From contig JAFWXB010000089.1 of the NCBI GenBank assembly GCA_017523185.1, positions 1-7,438 on the forward strand: 7,438 nucleotides of DNA. Direction: 5' to 3'. Every line of letters begins with the position of its first letter. Within the stretch, counting starts at the first letter, position 1. The DNA comes from Lachnospiraceae bacterium (GTDB lineage Bacteria; Bacillota_A; Clostridia; Lachnospirales; Lachnospiraceae). This document shows positions 1 to 7,005 of the stretch, in pieces. A program made the position numbers and the translations under genes. The notes under the pieces were generated by a model, which was not told the origin of the DNA, ran no database searches, and saw only the letters and a program-made list of their open reading frames with translations.

Positions 1-33
1 AATTTAATATAAGAAATAAATAAAAGTGCTATG

Positions 34-61
34 TTTTCATGTTTGTATAAGAAAGTATAAC
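34..61 (+). promoter_or_regulatory. Possible sigma-A promoter for the ACP-ligase unit
   Basis: TTTTCA (34-39, 4/6 to TTGACA) and TATAAC (56-61, 5/6 to TATAAT) are separated by 16 nt. This would start transcription near 68 and leave a leader of about 118 nt before the carrier-protein gene. The region is so AT-rich that chance matches are common. A second, weaker candidate is TTGAAT at 109-114 with CATAAA at 133-138. Nothing else recognisable lies in 1-170. Confidence 0.3.
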
Positions 62-171
62 TTTAAAAACTGATAAAAGATAAGAAAATAGATGAAATAA
101 GGTCACTTTTGAATATTTTAAGATTGCAAACACATAAAGCGTGTAGCAATCATGGTATGGTGATTTATGAA

Positions 172-178
172 AGGAGAG
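172..178 (+). promoter_or_regulatory. Ribosome binding site deciding the ACP start
   Basis: AGGAGAG lies only a few bases before an ATG at 180 but 9 nt (counted from AGGAG) before the in-frame ATG at 186. The second spacing is the normal one, so 186 is chosen as the start and the upstream Met-Ala is considered untranslated. Confidence 0.75.
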
Positions 179-185
179 AATGGCA

Positions 186-413
186 ATGTTTGAGAAAGTT
201 GTAGAGATTATTTGTAATTATGTAGAAGTAGAAGCATCTGATGTAACTAGAGATTCCCGTTTTATTGAAGACCTTGGTTTTACTTCTTTTGATTTTATGA
301 GTATGCTTGGGGAATTTGAAGATGAATTTGACATTGAAATTGACCAACAGGAAGCTGCTAATATTCGTACCGTAGGTGAAGCAGTAGATTATATGGAAGA
401 ATTAGCAGAATAA
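186..413 (+). CDS. Stand-alone acyl carrier protein
   Basis: This encodes a 75-residue, very acidic protein of the usual acyl carrier protein size. The four-helix carrier pattern is visible: a first helix, an acidic stretch, then GFTSFDFM (residues 31-38), an acidic second helix (GEFEDEFDIEI) and a final helix with the family-like TVGEAVDYMEEL ending. Ser34 is the expected 4'-phosphopantetheine attachment site, but the classical Asp-Ser-Leu is replaced by Thr-Ser-Phe. That divergence suggests a specialised carrier rather than the main fatty-acid-synthesis AcpP, and no fab genes are in view. It is followed 20 nt later by an acyl-activating ligase, which is the likely enzyme that loads it. The fatty or other acid carried cannot be read from the sequence. 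The start at 186 is chosen from ribosome-binding-site spacing. An ATG at 180 would add two residues. Confidence 0.9.
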   Translation: MFEKVVEIICNYVEVEASDVTRDSRFIEDLGFTSFDFMSMLGEFEDEFDIEIDQQEAANIRTVGEAVDYMEELAE

Positions 414-433
414 GAAAGCGAGGTCAAAAGAAT

Positions 434-1942
434 ATGTTATGTAGTACCATTCGTGATATTATTGTGCAGTCAGCAAAAACATATGGTGATTTAGATGCCA
501 TTCGTTATAAAAAAAGTAAAAAAGAAATTGAAGTAAAATCGTATAATGATTTAAAAGCAGATAGTGAAACCTTTTCAAATGTATTAAAAGCATTTGGAGA
601 ACAGGGCAATCATATTGCACTTACTGGTATGACTTCTTATGCATGGATTGTTACATATTTTGGTATTGTAAATAGTGGTAGTGTAGCAGTTCCATTAGAT
701 GTGTCACTTCCGATTGATGATATGTGTGAACTTGTAAATCGTTCGGATTCTACAATTTTTGTCGTAGATGAAGTACGTGCAGATGTATTAGCAGTTGTAA
801 AAGAACGTTGTCCAAAAGTAAAATATGTGATTTCCATGCAACAAAAGGAACACACAGAAGAACGTTTTTCGTTTTGGAAGTTAATGGAAGAACATAAAGG
901 CACTTTTGATTATCAGCCGGAACCTGACCAATTAACAACCATTATGTTTACTTCCGGTACAACAGGAAAGAGCAAAGGTGTTATGTTGACACACCGAAAT
1001 TTAGCAGAAAATGCTACTTGTTTGGATATGAAATTTCCAGAACGTAGTGTTATGTTGACAGTTCTTCCAATTCATCATGCATATTGCTTAACCATGGATA
1101 TTTTAAAAGGTCTTTCTTGTGGAAGTGTTATTTGTATCAATGATTCTTTGATTCGTATGGTAAAAAATATTAAGTTATTTGAACCAAATATGATTTTAAT
1201 GGTTCCACTTATGATTGAAACAATGGCAAAGAAATTGGAAGATGCAGCAGGATTACCACCGGAAGTTGTGAAAAAAGAAGTGTTTGGCGAACAATTCCGT
1301 ACGATTTGTAGTGGTGGAGCATATATGCCACCTGCAATGATTGATTTGTTTGCAAAATATGGTATTGAAATTTTACAAGGATATGGAATGACAGAATGTG
1401 CTCCTGTTATTAGTACAACGGTAAGCTGGAATGTAAGAAAGGGCTCTGTAGGACAGTTAATTCCAAATTGTGAAGCAAAAGTGGTAGATGAAGAACTTTG
1501 GGTACGTGGCAGTAGCGTAATGCAGGGATATTATCAGATGCCGGAAGAAACAGCAGAAACACTTGTAGATGGTTGGCTTCGTACAGGTGATTTAGGATAT
1601 GTAGATGAAGATGGGTTTGTATATTTAACAGGTAGAAAGAAAAATCTCATCATTACAAAGAATGGGGAGAATGTTTCACCGGAAGAACTCGAAAATAAAA
1701 TTGGAGAACATCGTTTGGTTCAAGAAATCTTAGTGCGTGAAAGTGAAGGATTAATTGAAGCAGAAATTTTCCCAGATTTTGAATATGCAGAAAAGAAAGA
1801 AATTACCGATATTCAAGCAGTCTTACAACAAGTAATTGATGACTATAATAACGGTGTACCGGCATATAAGAGAGTATATCGTTTGAAAGTACGTGATACC
1901 GAATTTGCAAAAACACCATCTAAAAAGATTAAGCGTTATTAG
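434..1942 (+). CDS. AMP-forming acyl ligase (acyl-CoA / acyl-ACP synthetase family)
   Basis: This 502-residue member of the ANL adenylating superfamily converts a carboxylic acid and ATP to an acyl-adenylate, then transfers the acyl group to a thiol. Core motifs are present in order. The phosphate loop TSGTTGKSKG (173-182) is followed by LTHRN, then GYGMTE (316-321). RTGDLG (383-388) has Asp386 as the ribose-binding acid. The hinge and A8 region GRKKNLIITKNGENVSPEE (400-418) follows, and the C-terminal TPSKKIKR has Lys498 as the expected catalytic lysine. GRKKN...GENVSPEE is typical of FadD/Aas-like fatty-acid ligases rather than DltA. The length is somewhat shorter than FadD (about 560). A GAGGT (420-424) sits 9 nt before the ATG. 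The tight linkage to the carrier protein upstream makes acyl-ACP ligation the more likely second half-reaction, by inference. The substrate chain length is unknown. A terminator follows. Confidence 0.92.
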   Translation: MLCSTIRDIIVQSAKTYGDLDAIRYKKSKKEIEVKSYNDLKADSETFSNVLKAFGEQGNHIALTGMTSYAWIVTYFGIVNSGSVAVPLDVSLPIDDMCELVNRSDSTIFVVDEVRADVLAVVKERCPKVKYVISMQQKEHTEERFSFWKLMEEHKGTFDYQPEPDQLTTIMFTSGTTGKSKGVMLTHRNLAENATCLDMKFPERSVMLTVLPIHHAYCLTMDILKGLSCGSVICINDSLIRMVKNIKLFEPNMILMVPLMIETMAKKLEDAAGLPPEVVKKEVFGEQFRTICSGGAYMPPAMIDLFAKYGIEILQGYGMTECAPVISTTVSWNVRKGSVGQLIPNCEAKVVDEELWVRGSSVMQGYYQMPEETAETLVDGWLRTGDLGYVDEDGFVYLTGRKKNLIITKNGENVSPEELENKIGEHRLVQEILVRESEGLIEAEIFPDFEYAEKKEITDIQAVLQQVIDDYNNGVPAYKRVYRLKVRDTEFAKTPSKKIKRY

Positions 1943-1980
1943 AATATATTTAATAGAGTGTTTTAATAAAATATAGTGGA

Positions 1981-2008
1981 AAGGGTTCTCGCAGGAGAAT
2001 CCTTTTTT
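1981..2008 (+). terminator. Intrinsic (Rho-independent) terminator
   Basis: A 10-bp stem AAGGGTTCTC (1981-1990) / GAGAATCCTT (1995-2004) has one G-U pair and a GCAG tetraloop. It runs directly into a T-tract (2003-2008). It lies 38 nt after the ligase stop and separates the ACP-ligase unit from the toxin-antitoxin genes. Confidence 0.92.
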
Positions 2009-2178
2009 GATGTTGATAATTAAAATTTTTTATAAGAAAAACAATAATAACTACCTATTTTTTATATTTGTGGAACTTGTATAAAAATAAGTTTTTCAAA
2101 GAAATTGTATATTTGAGTATAAGAAAATATTAGAAAATTAATTTTAAATATTTATAGGTAGAATATATTGAAATACTA
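2009..2178. other. AT-rich intergenic stretch without a gene
   Basis: No credible coding sequence or RNA gene is visible here. The only noticeable repeat is an 8-bp inverted pair, CTACCTAT at 2051-2058 and ATAGGTAG at 2154-2161. It is too short and too widely spaced to interpret. The rest of the gap to vapB (2179-2287) holds the promoter, operator repeats and ribosome binding site described separately. Confidence 0.6.
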
Positions 2179-2220
2179 TTGAAATGGTATATATCATGGT
2201 ATATACTATATAAAAGTATA
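2173..2220. promoter_or_regulatory. Candidate VapBC operator repeats across the promoter
   Basis: Three overlapping repeat patterns are visible. An inverted repeat ATACTATT-GA-AATGGTAT (2173-2190) has one mismatch per 8-bp half. A direct repeat ATGGTATATA (2184-2193 and 2196-2205) has a 12-bp period, and its second copy ends in the perfect palindrome GTATATAC (2199-2206). An inverted repeat TATACT / AGTATA (2202-2207, 2215-2220) flanks the start-site region. VapB-family antitoxins commonly bind short palindromes in their own promoter. The role here is inferred, and AT-richness makes some of these matches less significant. Confidence 0.5.
2179..2207 (+). promoter_or_regulatory. vapBC promoter
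   Basis: TTGAAA (2179-2184, 5/6 to consensus) and TATACT (2202-2207, 5/6) are separated by exactly 17 nt. Transcription would start near 2214, about 75 nt before vapB. The promoter is overlapped on both sides by repeats that probably bind the VapBC complex, as expected for an autorepressed toxin-antitoxin operon. Confidence 0.7.
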
Positions 2221-2274
2221 ACTAAAGTAAGGTTTTAATGAAATAGTAAAATATAAAAAATAAATTATGAGAAA

Positions 2275-2279
2275 AGGAG
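2275..2279 (+). promoter_or_regulatory. Ribosome binding site deciding the vapB start
   Basis: AGGAG is 8 nt before the ATG at 2288. It lies downstream of the earlier in-frame ATG at 2267, so that upstream ATG cannot use it and 2288 is taken as the start. Confidence 0.85.
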
Positions 2280-2287
2280 ATAAAATT

Positions 2288-2488
<201 letters not shown>

Positions 2489-2518
<30 letters not shown>

Positions 2519-2564
2519 GATATATACAAATAGAGCAGGAGAAAGAATCTTTATGAGATATATG
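2489..2564 (+). repeat. Imperfect 38-nt tandem duplication at the vapB/vapC junction
   Basis: Copy 1 (2489-2526) and copy 2 (2527-2564) abut and differ at 5 of 38 positions. Copy 1 contains the end of vapB with its TAA (2516-2518). Copy 2 contains the vapC ribosome binding site AGGAG (2537-2541, 11 nt before the start) and the vapC ATG (2553-2555). Read in the vapB-equivalent frame, copy 2 spells QIEQEKESL followed by TGA at 2554-2556, overlapping the vapC ATG as ATGA. Confidence 0.93.
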
Positions 2565-2957
2565 TTAGATACAAATATTTGCATATTTTTGATTAAACAT
2601 AAACCGGAAAGTGTAATTAAAAAATTTATGCAATATGAACCAAATGAAATATGTATTTCTTCTATTACTTATGCAGAATTAGTACATGGCGTAGAAAAAA
2701 GTCAAGCAAAAGAAAAAAATAGACTAGCATTGACATTGTTTTTATCAGAAATAGAAATTATTGCATTTGATGATTTAGCAGCACAAATTTATGGGGAAAT
2801 AAAAGCTGATTTACAAAGAAAAGGAACACCAATTGGACCACTAGATACATTAATAGCTGCACATGCAAAATCATTAAATTATATATTAGTTACTAATAAT
2901 ACCAGAGAATTTGCAAGAGTGGAAGGACTAAGGTTAGAAGATTGGGTTGCGTGTTAA
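2553..2957 (+). CDS. vapC: VapC toxin, PIN-domain ribonuclease
   Basis: This 134-residue PIN-domain endoribonuclease is the usual VapC length. Metal-binding acids are in place: Asp6 in MLDTN, Glu42 in TYAELVHG and Asp98 in GPLDTLIAAHA. The later position shows TNNTREFARVEGLRLEDW (114-131), the Asn-Asn form common in this VapC subgroup, so it is not a sign of inactivation. The architecture closely matches the Shigella/Salmonella plasmid and chromosomal VapC, which cuts initiator tRNA-fMet in the anticodon stem-loop. The same target here is inference from resemblance. The AGGAG at 2537-2541 serves the ATG at 2553. No frameshift or truncation is visible, so the toxin should be active and held by VapB. 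Confidence 0.94.
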   Translation: MRYMLDTNICIFLIKHKPESVIKKFMQYEPNEICISSITYAELVHGVEKSQAKEKNRLALTLFLSEIEIIAFDDLAAQIYGEIKADLQRKGTPIGPLDTLIAAHAKSLNYILVTNNTREFARVEGLRLEDWVAC

Positions 2958-3014
2958 AAGATAAGAAAAATGTAAAAAATACAATATATTTTTAGTGAAA
3001 AATTATGAAGTATA

Positions 3015-3043
3015 TTGATGAATGTTGAAAATTATGTTAGAAT
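3015..3043 (+). promoter_or_regulatory. Extended -10 promoter for the FtsK-family cassette
   Basis: TTGATG (3015-3020, 4/6) is followed after 17 nt by TAGAAT (3038-3043, 5/6). A TGn extension (TGT, 3035-3037) sits immediately before the -10. Transcription would start near 3050, giving a leader of roughly 75 nt. It implies the cassette is transcribed independently of vapBC. No clear terminator separates the two, so readthrough from vapC is also possible. Confidence 0.62.
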
Positions 3044-3116
3044 AAATTAATATTAAAGTCTACAAGAGATTGGGAGTTTTATTAGCTAGTATTTAAGTAT
3101 AAAATGTTTATAGAAT

Positions 3117-3124
3117 GGAGAAGG
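3117..3124 (+). promoter_or_regulatory. Ribosome binding site deciding the ATPase start
   Basis: GGAGAAGG overlaps an upstream in-frame ATG (3115). GGAG lies 6 nt before the ATG at 3127. No comparable site precedes 3115, so 3127 is preferred and four residues are dropped. Confidence 0.65.
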
Positions 3125-3126
3125 AT

Positions 3127-6100
3127 ATGGACGAAAGACAAGAACATACAAAGAAGCGAGATATTATACAAGGGTATCAGGCTATGGAATCGTTGCCACA
3201 ACAATTATTAGGAGTCTTACATAGTTATTCGCAGAAAGTTCAGAAAGAACATCAACGTCATAACAAAAAAATAAGTGAAATTGAGCAGGAATTTACAAAC
3301 AAAAAGAATGCAATTGCATCTCAAAAGAAAAATGCATATGCAGAAGCATCTGCTGCACAACAAACAATTTTAGCACAACTGCAAGAATTGCAAAAATCAG
3401 CAAAAATAGCAAATGAACAATATGCAAAAGCTTTAAATACTTTACCGAAGTCAAAGGGGAGTGCAACACCTGCGATTGGAACCGGATTATCGCAAGTGCT
3501 TCAGTTAATACAGAAAAAGAAAGTCTCTAGCATGGATGCTTTTGATACTGCATATACAAGAATTACAGAACAGGAAAAGAGAATATATGCAGAAAAAACA
3601 CAAAATGCAGATAGAATACACGATACACAGCTTGCAAATGCAACAGAATTATACAATAAAAATTTAAAGATAGCAAATCAAGCAAATCAAGAAAATAAGA
3701 ATACGATTGTAAAATTTATAAAACAATCGATAGAAAGTTTAAATATAGAATATTTACGAAATGTATATGAAATGTTACAGACCAATATTCCATCTGCAAT
3801 GAATTTTGCATCACCACAAAAAATGCCGATTGCAATAGAAATGGGATATTTAAGTTTTGATTTTGAGGAATGTAAGCAAATACCGTATGTAGAACCACTT
3901 TTAGAATCAATGCGTGAACATTTGGCATTTGCACTTCGAAATGTGAATGGAAAAACTACATTACAGTTGCCATATGGACGTGTATTAGAAGATGCGAACT
4001 TTAATAAATTGATTATCTATGATGAAAAAAGCAGAATACAGGCATTAGAATATATAAGAGCATTAGAAATGCGATTGTTTATGAGTATTCCATGTGGAAA
4101 ACTTAGAGTGACTATGGTTGACCCCGTAGATTCAGGCAGTAATTTTTCTATGTTTTCTTGTCTTGGCGATGATGATGAGCGAATTATTTCTACAAAGATA
4201 TGGAGTGACTCGGAACGTATTAAAGACCAATTAAAACTGTTAATCGGTCAAATAGAACATGTCCATCAAGATTGTTTAAGAGATGAATATGAAAATATCA
4301 TTGTATATAATGAATTTGTGGGGAAAAATGCAGAACCGTTACAAGTATTATTTATTGCTGATTTCCCACGCCATTTTGACCAAGAAGCATATGAAATGCT
4401 TGAAAAAATTGTAAGTAGTGGTCCAAAATGTGGTATTTATACATTTATTGTAGGAGCAGAACAAGATATTGAAAATTCCAAGCTTGATTTGTCCGGAATC
4501 GTGCAAGTTATGGAAAAAATGGTATATAAAAATGGAATATTGAAATATATGTTTGGCAAGGTAACTCATACTGTAAATCCAATTGTATTACCGGAGAAAC
4601 AGGAAAGAGCAGATATTTTTGAGGTGTTAAAGAATGGAATTAAAACTTCAGATAGAATTATCATTAAGTTTGATGAAGTTTCAGAAAACTTGACACAACA
4701 TCCGGAGCGTTGGTTTCAATTTTCGGATGAAAACGGTTTGGATATACCGATTGGCTTGGAAGGTGCATTAAGAACGGTTCAATTACATTTAGGTGGAGAA
4801 TTGATTACACAACATCATGCATTGATATCGGGTACCATTGGTGCAGGTAAGTCTACATTGTTACATACAATTATTATGAGTATTCTATTGCGATATTCAC
4901 CGGAAGATGTACAAATCTATTTGCTTGACTTTAAGCGAGGCGTAGAATTTAAAATATATGCAGATAGTAAATTACCAAACTTTAGAGTAATTTCTTTGGA
5001 AACAGAACCGGAATTTGGTCTTTCCGTATTAAGGCATCTTGAAGAAGAACAAGCATTAAGAGCACAAGAGTTCCATGATAAAGATTGTGATAATATTGAG
5101 CGATATAACGAATTGATAGAAAAAAATACAGATGAAGATACATATAAGTTATCAAGAATTGTTTTGATTATTGATGAATTTCATGAGATGTTTTCAGATA
5201 GAGAATCAAAGGTTTCAAAAGAATGTGAAATGTTATTAGAACAAATTATAAGACAAGGTCGAGCATTAGGGATTCATGTCATTTTGGCATCGCAGACATT
5301 ACCGGATAATATTGCTCCAATTTATGGGCAAATTATGAATCGTATTGCATTGCAATCTACGGCTACTTCTGCACAATATATTTTAGATAGTGATAATGAA
5401 GCTATAAATACATTAATAGATGTAGATGCAGGAAAAGGTATTTTCAATGATGGCGGTGGAAATAGAGATGCAAATCATCCGTTTAGAGTAGCGTATTTTG
5501 AAGATAATGAACAAAGAGAATTGTTGGAAAAGATAAGAATCAGACAAAATCAATCCTTACATTATTTTGCAGCAGAAAAACCTCGTTTATTGTTATCTAC
5601 AATTCAAGATGATAATGAAAACCCATTGAATCAGTTTGTAAAAACAGGTGTATTACCAAGTCGATTAGAGTTCGGTTGTCCACTTTATCTTGGTGAAGAA
5701 ATTGCTATGGTGAATGAATTTTCCGTTCGTTTAACTTCCAGAAAAGCACAAAATGTATTGATTTTAGGAAGTGATTATAAGAGAGCAAATCTGCTATATG
5801 GATTTAGTGCTATGAGTATTTTATTTAATGCTTACAGACAATCCGGAAAGAATCAATTACCGAAAGAACCGATTATTACATATTTTGATTTTGGAAAAAA
5901 TACGAGTCAAATCAGTCGTTTGTCAAAAAATAATATAGATATTATGAATGAATTGAGTGCACGTTTTCCTTATGCAATTCGTGTATTTGGAAAAGATTCG
6001 TTATTAGATGGTATTGATATTCTCCAAAAAGAATGTAATGCAGGATTACAAACAAGACATTATGTTATTTTTGCAGGATTAAATCGTGCAAGAAGATTAT

Positions 6101-6486
6101 TAGATAACGATAGTGCCTATAGGATGTCACCAAAGCAGATGTTTTCAAATTTAGTAAAACATGGACCGGAAGCAGGTTATAATTTTATTATTTGGGCAAA
6201 TGAACCAAGTAGTTTTTGCGATTTTTATGCTGATTTAATTCCGGAATTTGATTACCGACTTGTTTATAATTTAACAGAAGAAGAATATAAGCAGGTAATT
6301 AAAAGCAGTACAATGAATACAGATTATGGAAATAACAATATCATTTCTTATAATCCTGATGAAGATAACAAAAAAGTTCGTATTTACAGTATGCCATTAC
6401 AGAGTTGGTTTATGCAGTTTATGAATCGTTTAGAAGGAACAGATGACGAAATTTGGGAAACAGGCGAATTTGAAGATGATTTTTAA
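3127..6486 (+). CDS. Soluble coiled-coil FtsK/SpoIIIE-family ATPase with three RecA-like modules
   Basis: This 1119-residue protein belongs to the FtsK/SpoIIIE/HerA motor clade. Residues about 10-210 are charged, Ala/Gln/Lys-rich and look like a coiled coil. No transmembrane segment is visible, unlike FtsK, SpoIIIE or EssC. The central module has Walker A GTIGAGKST (569-577, Lys575), a second strand YLLDFKRG (598-605) and Walker B VLIIDEF (679-685, Asp683-Glu684). It also has RQGRALGIHVILASQT (709-724), the FtsK-type segment after Walker B. Modules on either side repeat this order without the catalytic residues: about 290-450 (LIIYDEKS, VLFIADF, SGPKCGIYTFIVGAEQ) and about 870-1050 (LILGSDYKRANLL, YVIFAGL, KHGPEAGYNFIIWANE). 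The C-terminus is acidic (ETGEFEDDF). There is no FtsK gamma DNA-recognition domain or FHA domain. It is first in a likely operon with a four-helix membrane protein. Whether it moves DNA or protein is unknown. The ATPase call is firm and the triple-module reading is by eye. Confidence 0.88.
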   Translation: MDERQEHTKKRDIIQGYQAMESLPQQLLGVLHSYSQKVQKEHQRHNKKISEIEQEFTNKKNAIASQKKNAYAEASAAQQTILAQLQELQKSAKIANEQYAKALNTLPKSKGSATPAIGTGLSQVLQLIQKKKVSSMDAFDTAYTRITEQEKRIYAEKTQNADRIHDTQLANATELYNKNLKIANQANQENKNTIVKFIKQSIESLNIEYLRNVYEMLQTNIPSAMNFASPQKMPIAIEMGYLSFDFEECKQIPYVEPLLESMREHLAFALRNVNGKTTLQLPYGRVLEDANFNKLIIYDEKSRIQALEYIRALEMRLFMSIPCGKLRVTMVDPVDSGSNFSMFSCLGDDDERIISTKIWSDSERIKDQLKLLIGQIEHVHQDCLRDEYENIIVYNEFVGKNAEPLQVLFIADFPRHFDQEAYEMLEKIVSSGPKCGIYTFIVGAEQDIENSKLDLSGIVQVMEKMVYKNGILKYMFGKVTHTVNPIVLPEKQERADIFEVLKNGIKTSDRIIIKFDEVSENLTQHPERWFQFSDENGLDIPIGLEGALRTVQLHLGGELITQHHALISGTIGAGKSTLLHTIIMSILLRYSPEDVQIYLLDFKRGVEFKIYADSKLPNFRVISLETEPEFGLSVLRHLEEEQALRAQEFHDKDCDNIERYNELIEKNTDEDTYKLSRIVLIIDEFHEMFSDRESKVSKECEMLLEQIIRQGRALGIHVILASQTLPDNIAPIYGQIMNRIALQSTATSAQYILDSDNEAINTLIDVDAGKGIFNDGGGNRDANHPFRVAYFEDNEQRELLEKIRIRQNQSLHYFAAEKPRLLLSTIQDDNENPLNQFVKTGVLPSRLEFGCPLYLGEEIAMVNEFSVRLTSRKAQNVLILGSDYKRANLLYGFSAMSILFNAYRQSGKNQLPKEPIITYFDFGKNTSQISRLSKNNIDIMNELSARFPYAIRVFGKDSLLDGIDILQKECNAGLQTRHYVIFAGLNRARRLLDNDSAYRMSPKQMFSNLVKHGPEAGYNFIIWANEPSSFCDFYADLIPEFDYRLVYNLTEEEYKQVIKSSTMNTDYGNNNIISYNPDEDNKKVRIYSMPLQSWFMQFMNRLEGTDDEIWETGEFEDDF

Positions 6487-6497
6487 TAAATAAAAGA

Positions 6498-6504
6498 GAG
6501 GTGG
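6498..6504 (+). promoter_or_regulatory. Ribosome binding site deciding the membrane-protein start
   Basis: GAGGTGG ends 8 nt before the ATG at 6513. The alternative in-frame GTG at 6501 lies inside this motif, so ATG 6513 is taken as the start. Confidence 0.75.
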
Positions 6505-6512
6505 TTCATACG

Positions 6513-7001
6513 ATGCTAAATGTAAATTCAGAATTAAATGCAATGAAAAATTATATTGCAGATATCAATCATTGTACTTCTAAAGTACAGGAAGTTGGCA
6601 ATACAGCAGTAACTTATAGAGTAAATGTTAAAATTAATATTATGACGATACTTACTACTATTTTTTGTTTGGTATGTGTAGTATTTATGCAATTTAATTT
6701 ATCTAATGTATTTGTATCAGTAGAGCTATTTTTAAAAACTATGGGAGTAGTAGCGATTCCTTTTTTTGTAGTAGGTATTATATTAGGATTGATGAAAAAA
6801 AATGAGAACAGTAATCAAATAGAAAAGAGTTTTAAGTTAAATTTGATTATTTTAATCGCTTCTTTTTTGTGGTGTGTGTGTGTATATTATAGTTATATGA
6901 CTTATATTCTTATTGGTTTGATATTGATAAATTGGCTATATACAATTGTACTTAATTTTAAGTTGAAAAATCAAATATGGAAAATATCAAATAATTTATA
7001 A
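6513..7001 (+). CDS. Small four-helix membrane protein of unknown function
   Basis: I do not recognise this 162-residue protein. About 40 polar, probably helical N-terminal residues are followed by four hydrophobic stretches, roughly 41-61, 72-93, 109-127 and 129-148. A charged loop with KKNENSNQIEKSFK (95-108) lies between the second pair, and a Lys/Asn-rich tail ends the protein. No signal peptide, WXG motif or catalytic motif is visible. It starts 26 nt after the ATPase stop with no terminator between, so the two are almost certainly co-transcribed. Because the ATPase has no membrane segment of its own, this protein is a plausible membrane anchor or channel component for it. That is inference from context only. 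Codon use is AT-rich like its neighbours. Confidence 0.72.
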   Translation: MLNVNSELNAMKNYIADINHCTSKVQEVGNTAVTYRVNVKINIMTILTTIFCLVCVVFMQFNLSNVFVSVELFLKTMGVVAIPFFVVGIILGLMKKNENSNQIEKSFKLNLIILIASFLWCVCVYYSYMTYILIGLILINWLYTIVLNFKLKNQIWKISNNL

Positions 7002-7005
7002 AATA

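Noticed and set aside
109..138. TTGAAT / CATAAA promoter close to the acyl carrier gene
   Set aside because: 18-nt spacing and a 4/6 -10 in AT-rich sequence make it weaker than the candidate at 34-61. It is kept only as an alternative.
165..938. Reverse-strand open frames at 165-347, 637-903 and 750-938
   Set aside because: They lie opposite clearly coding acyl carrier protein and ligase genes, have no family-like sequence and are best explained as shadows in AT-rich DNA. The same holds for the reverse frames at 3716-3934, 4348-4569 and 7052-7342.
434..1942. DltA/DltC-type D-alanine ligase and carrier pair
   Set aside because: The pairing fits superficially, but the ligase has GRKKN...GENVSPEE and other features of fatty-acid ligases rather than the GRxDxQ(V/I)K form of DltA, and dltB/dltD are absent.
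2051..2161. CTACCTAT / ATAGGTAG as ends of an inserted element carrying vapBC
   Set aside because: The two 8-bp copies lie on the same side of vapBC, do not bracket any gene and do not extend beyond 8 bp. Chance is the likely explanation.
2973..2994. Terminator after vapC
   Set aside because: AAAAATA / TATTTTT can form a hairpin, but it is composed only of A-T pairs in an AT-rich region and would be unstable. I do not claim termination here.
3127..7001. Canonical type VII secretion locus
   Set aside because: The ATPase lacks FHA and membrane domains, and neither the 162-residue protein nor the partial protein has a WXG100 pattern. Only the multi-ATPase layout is shared.
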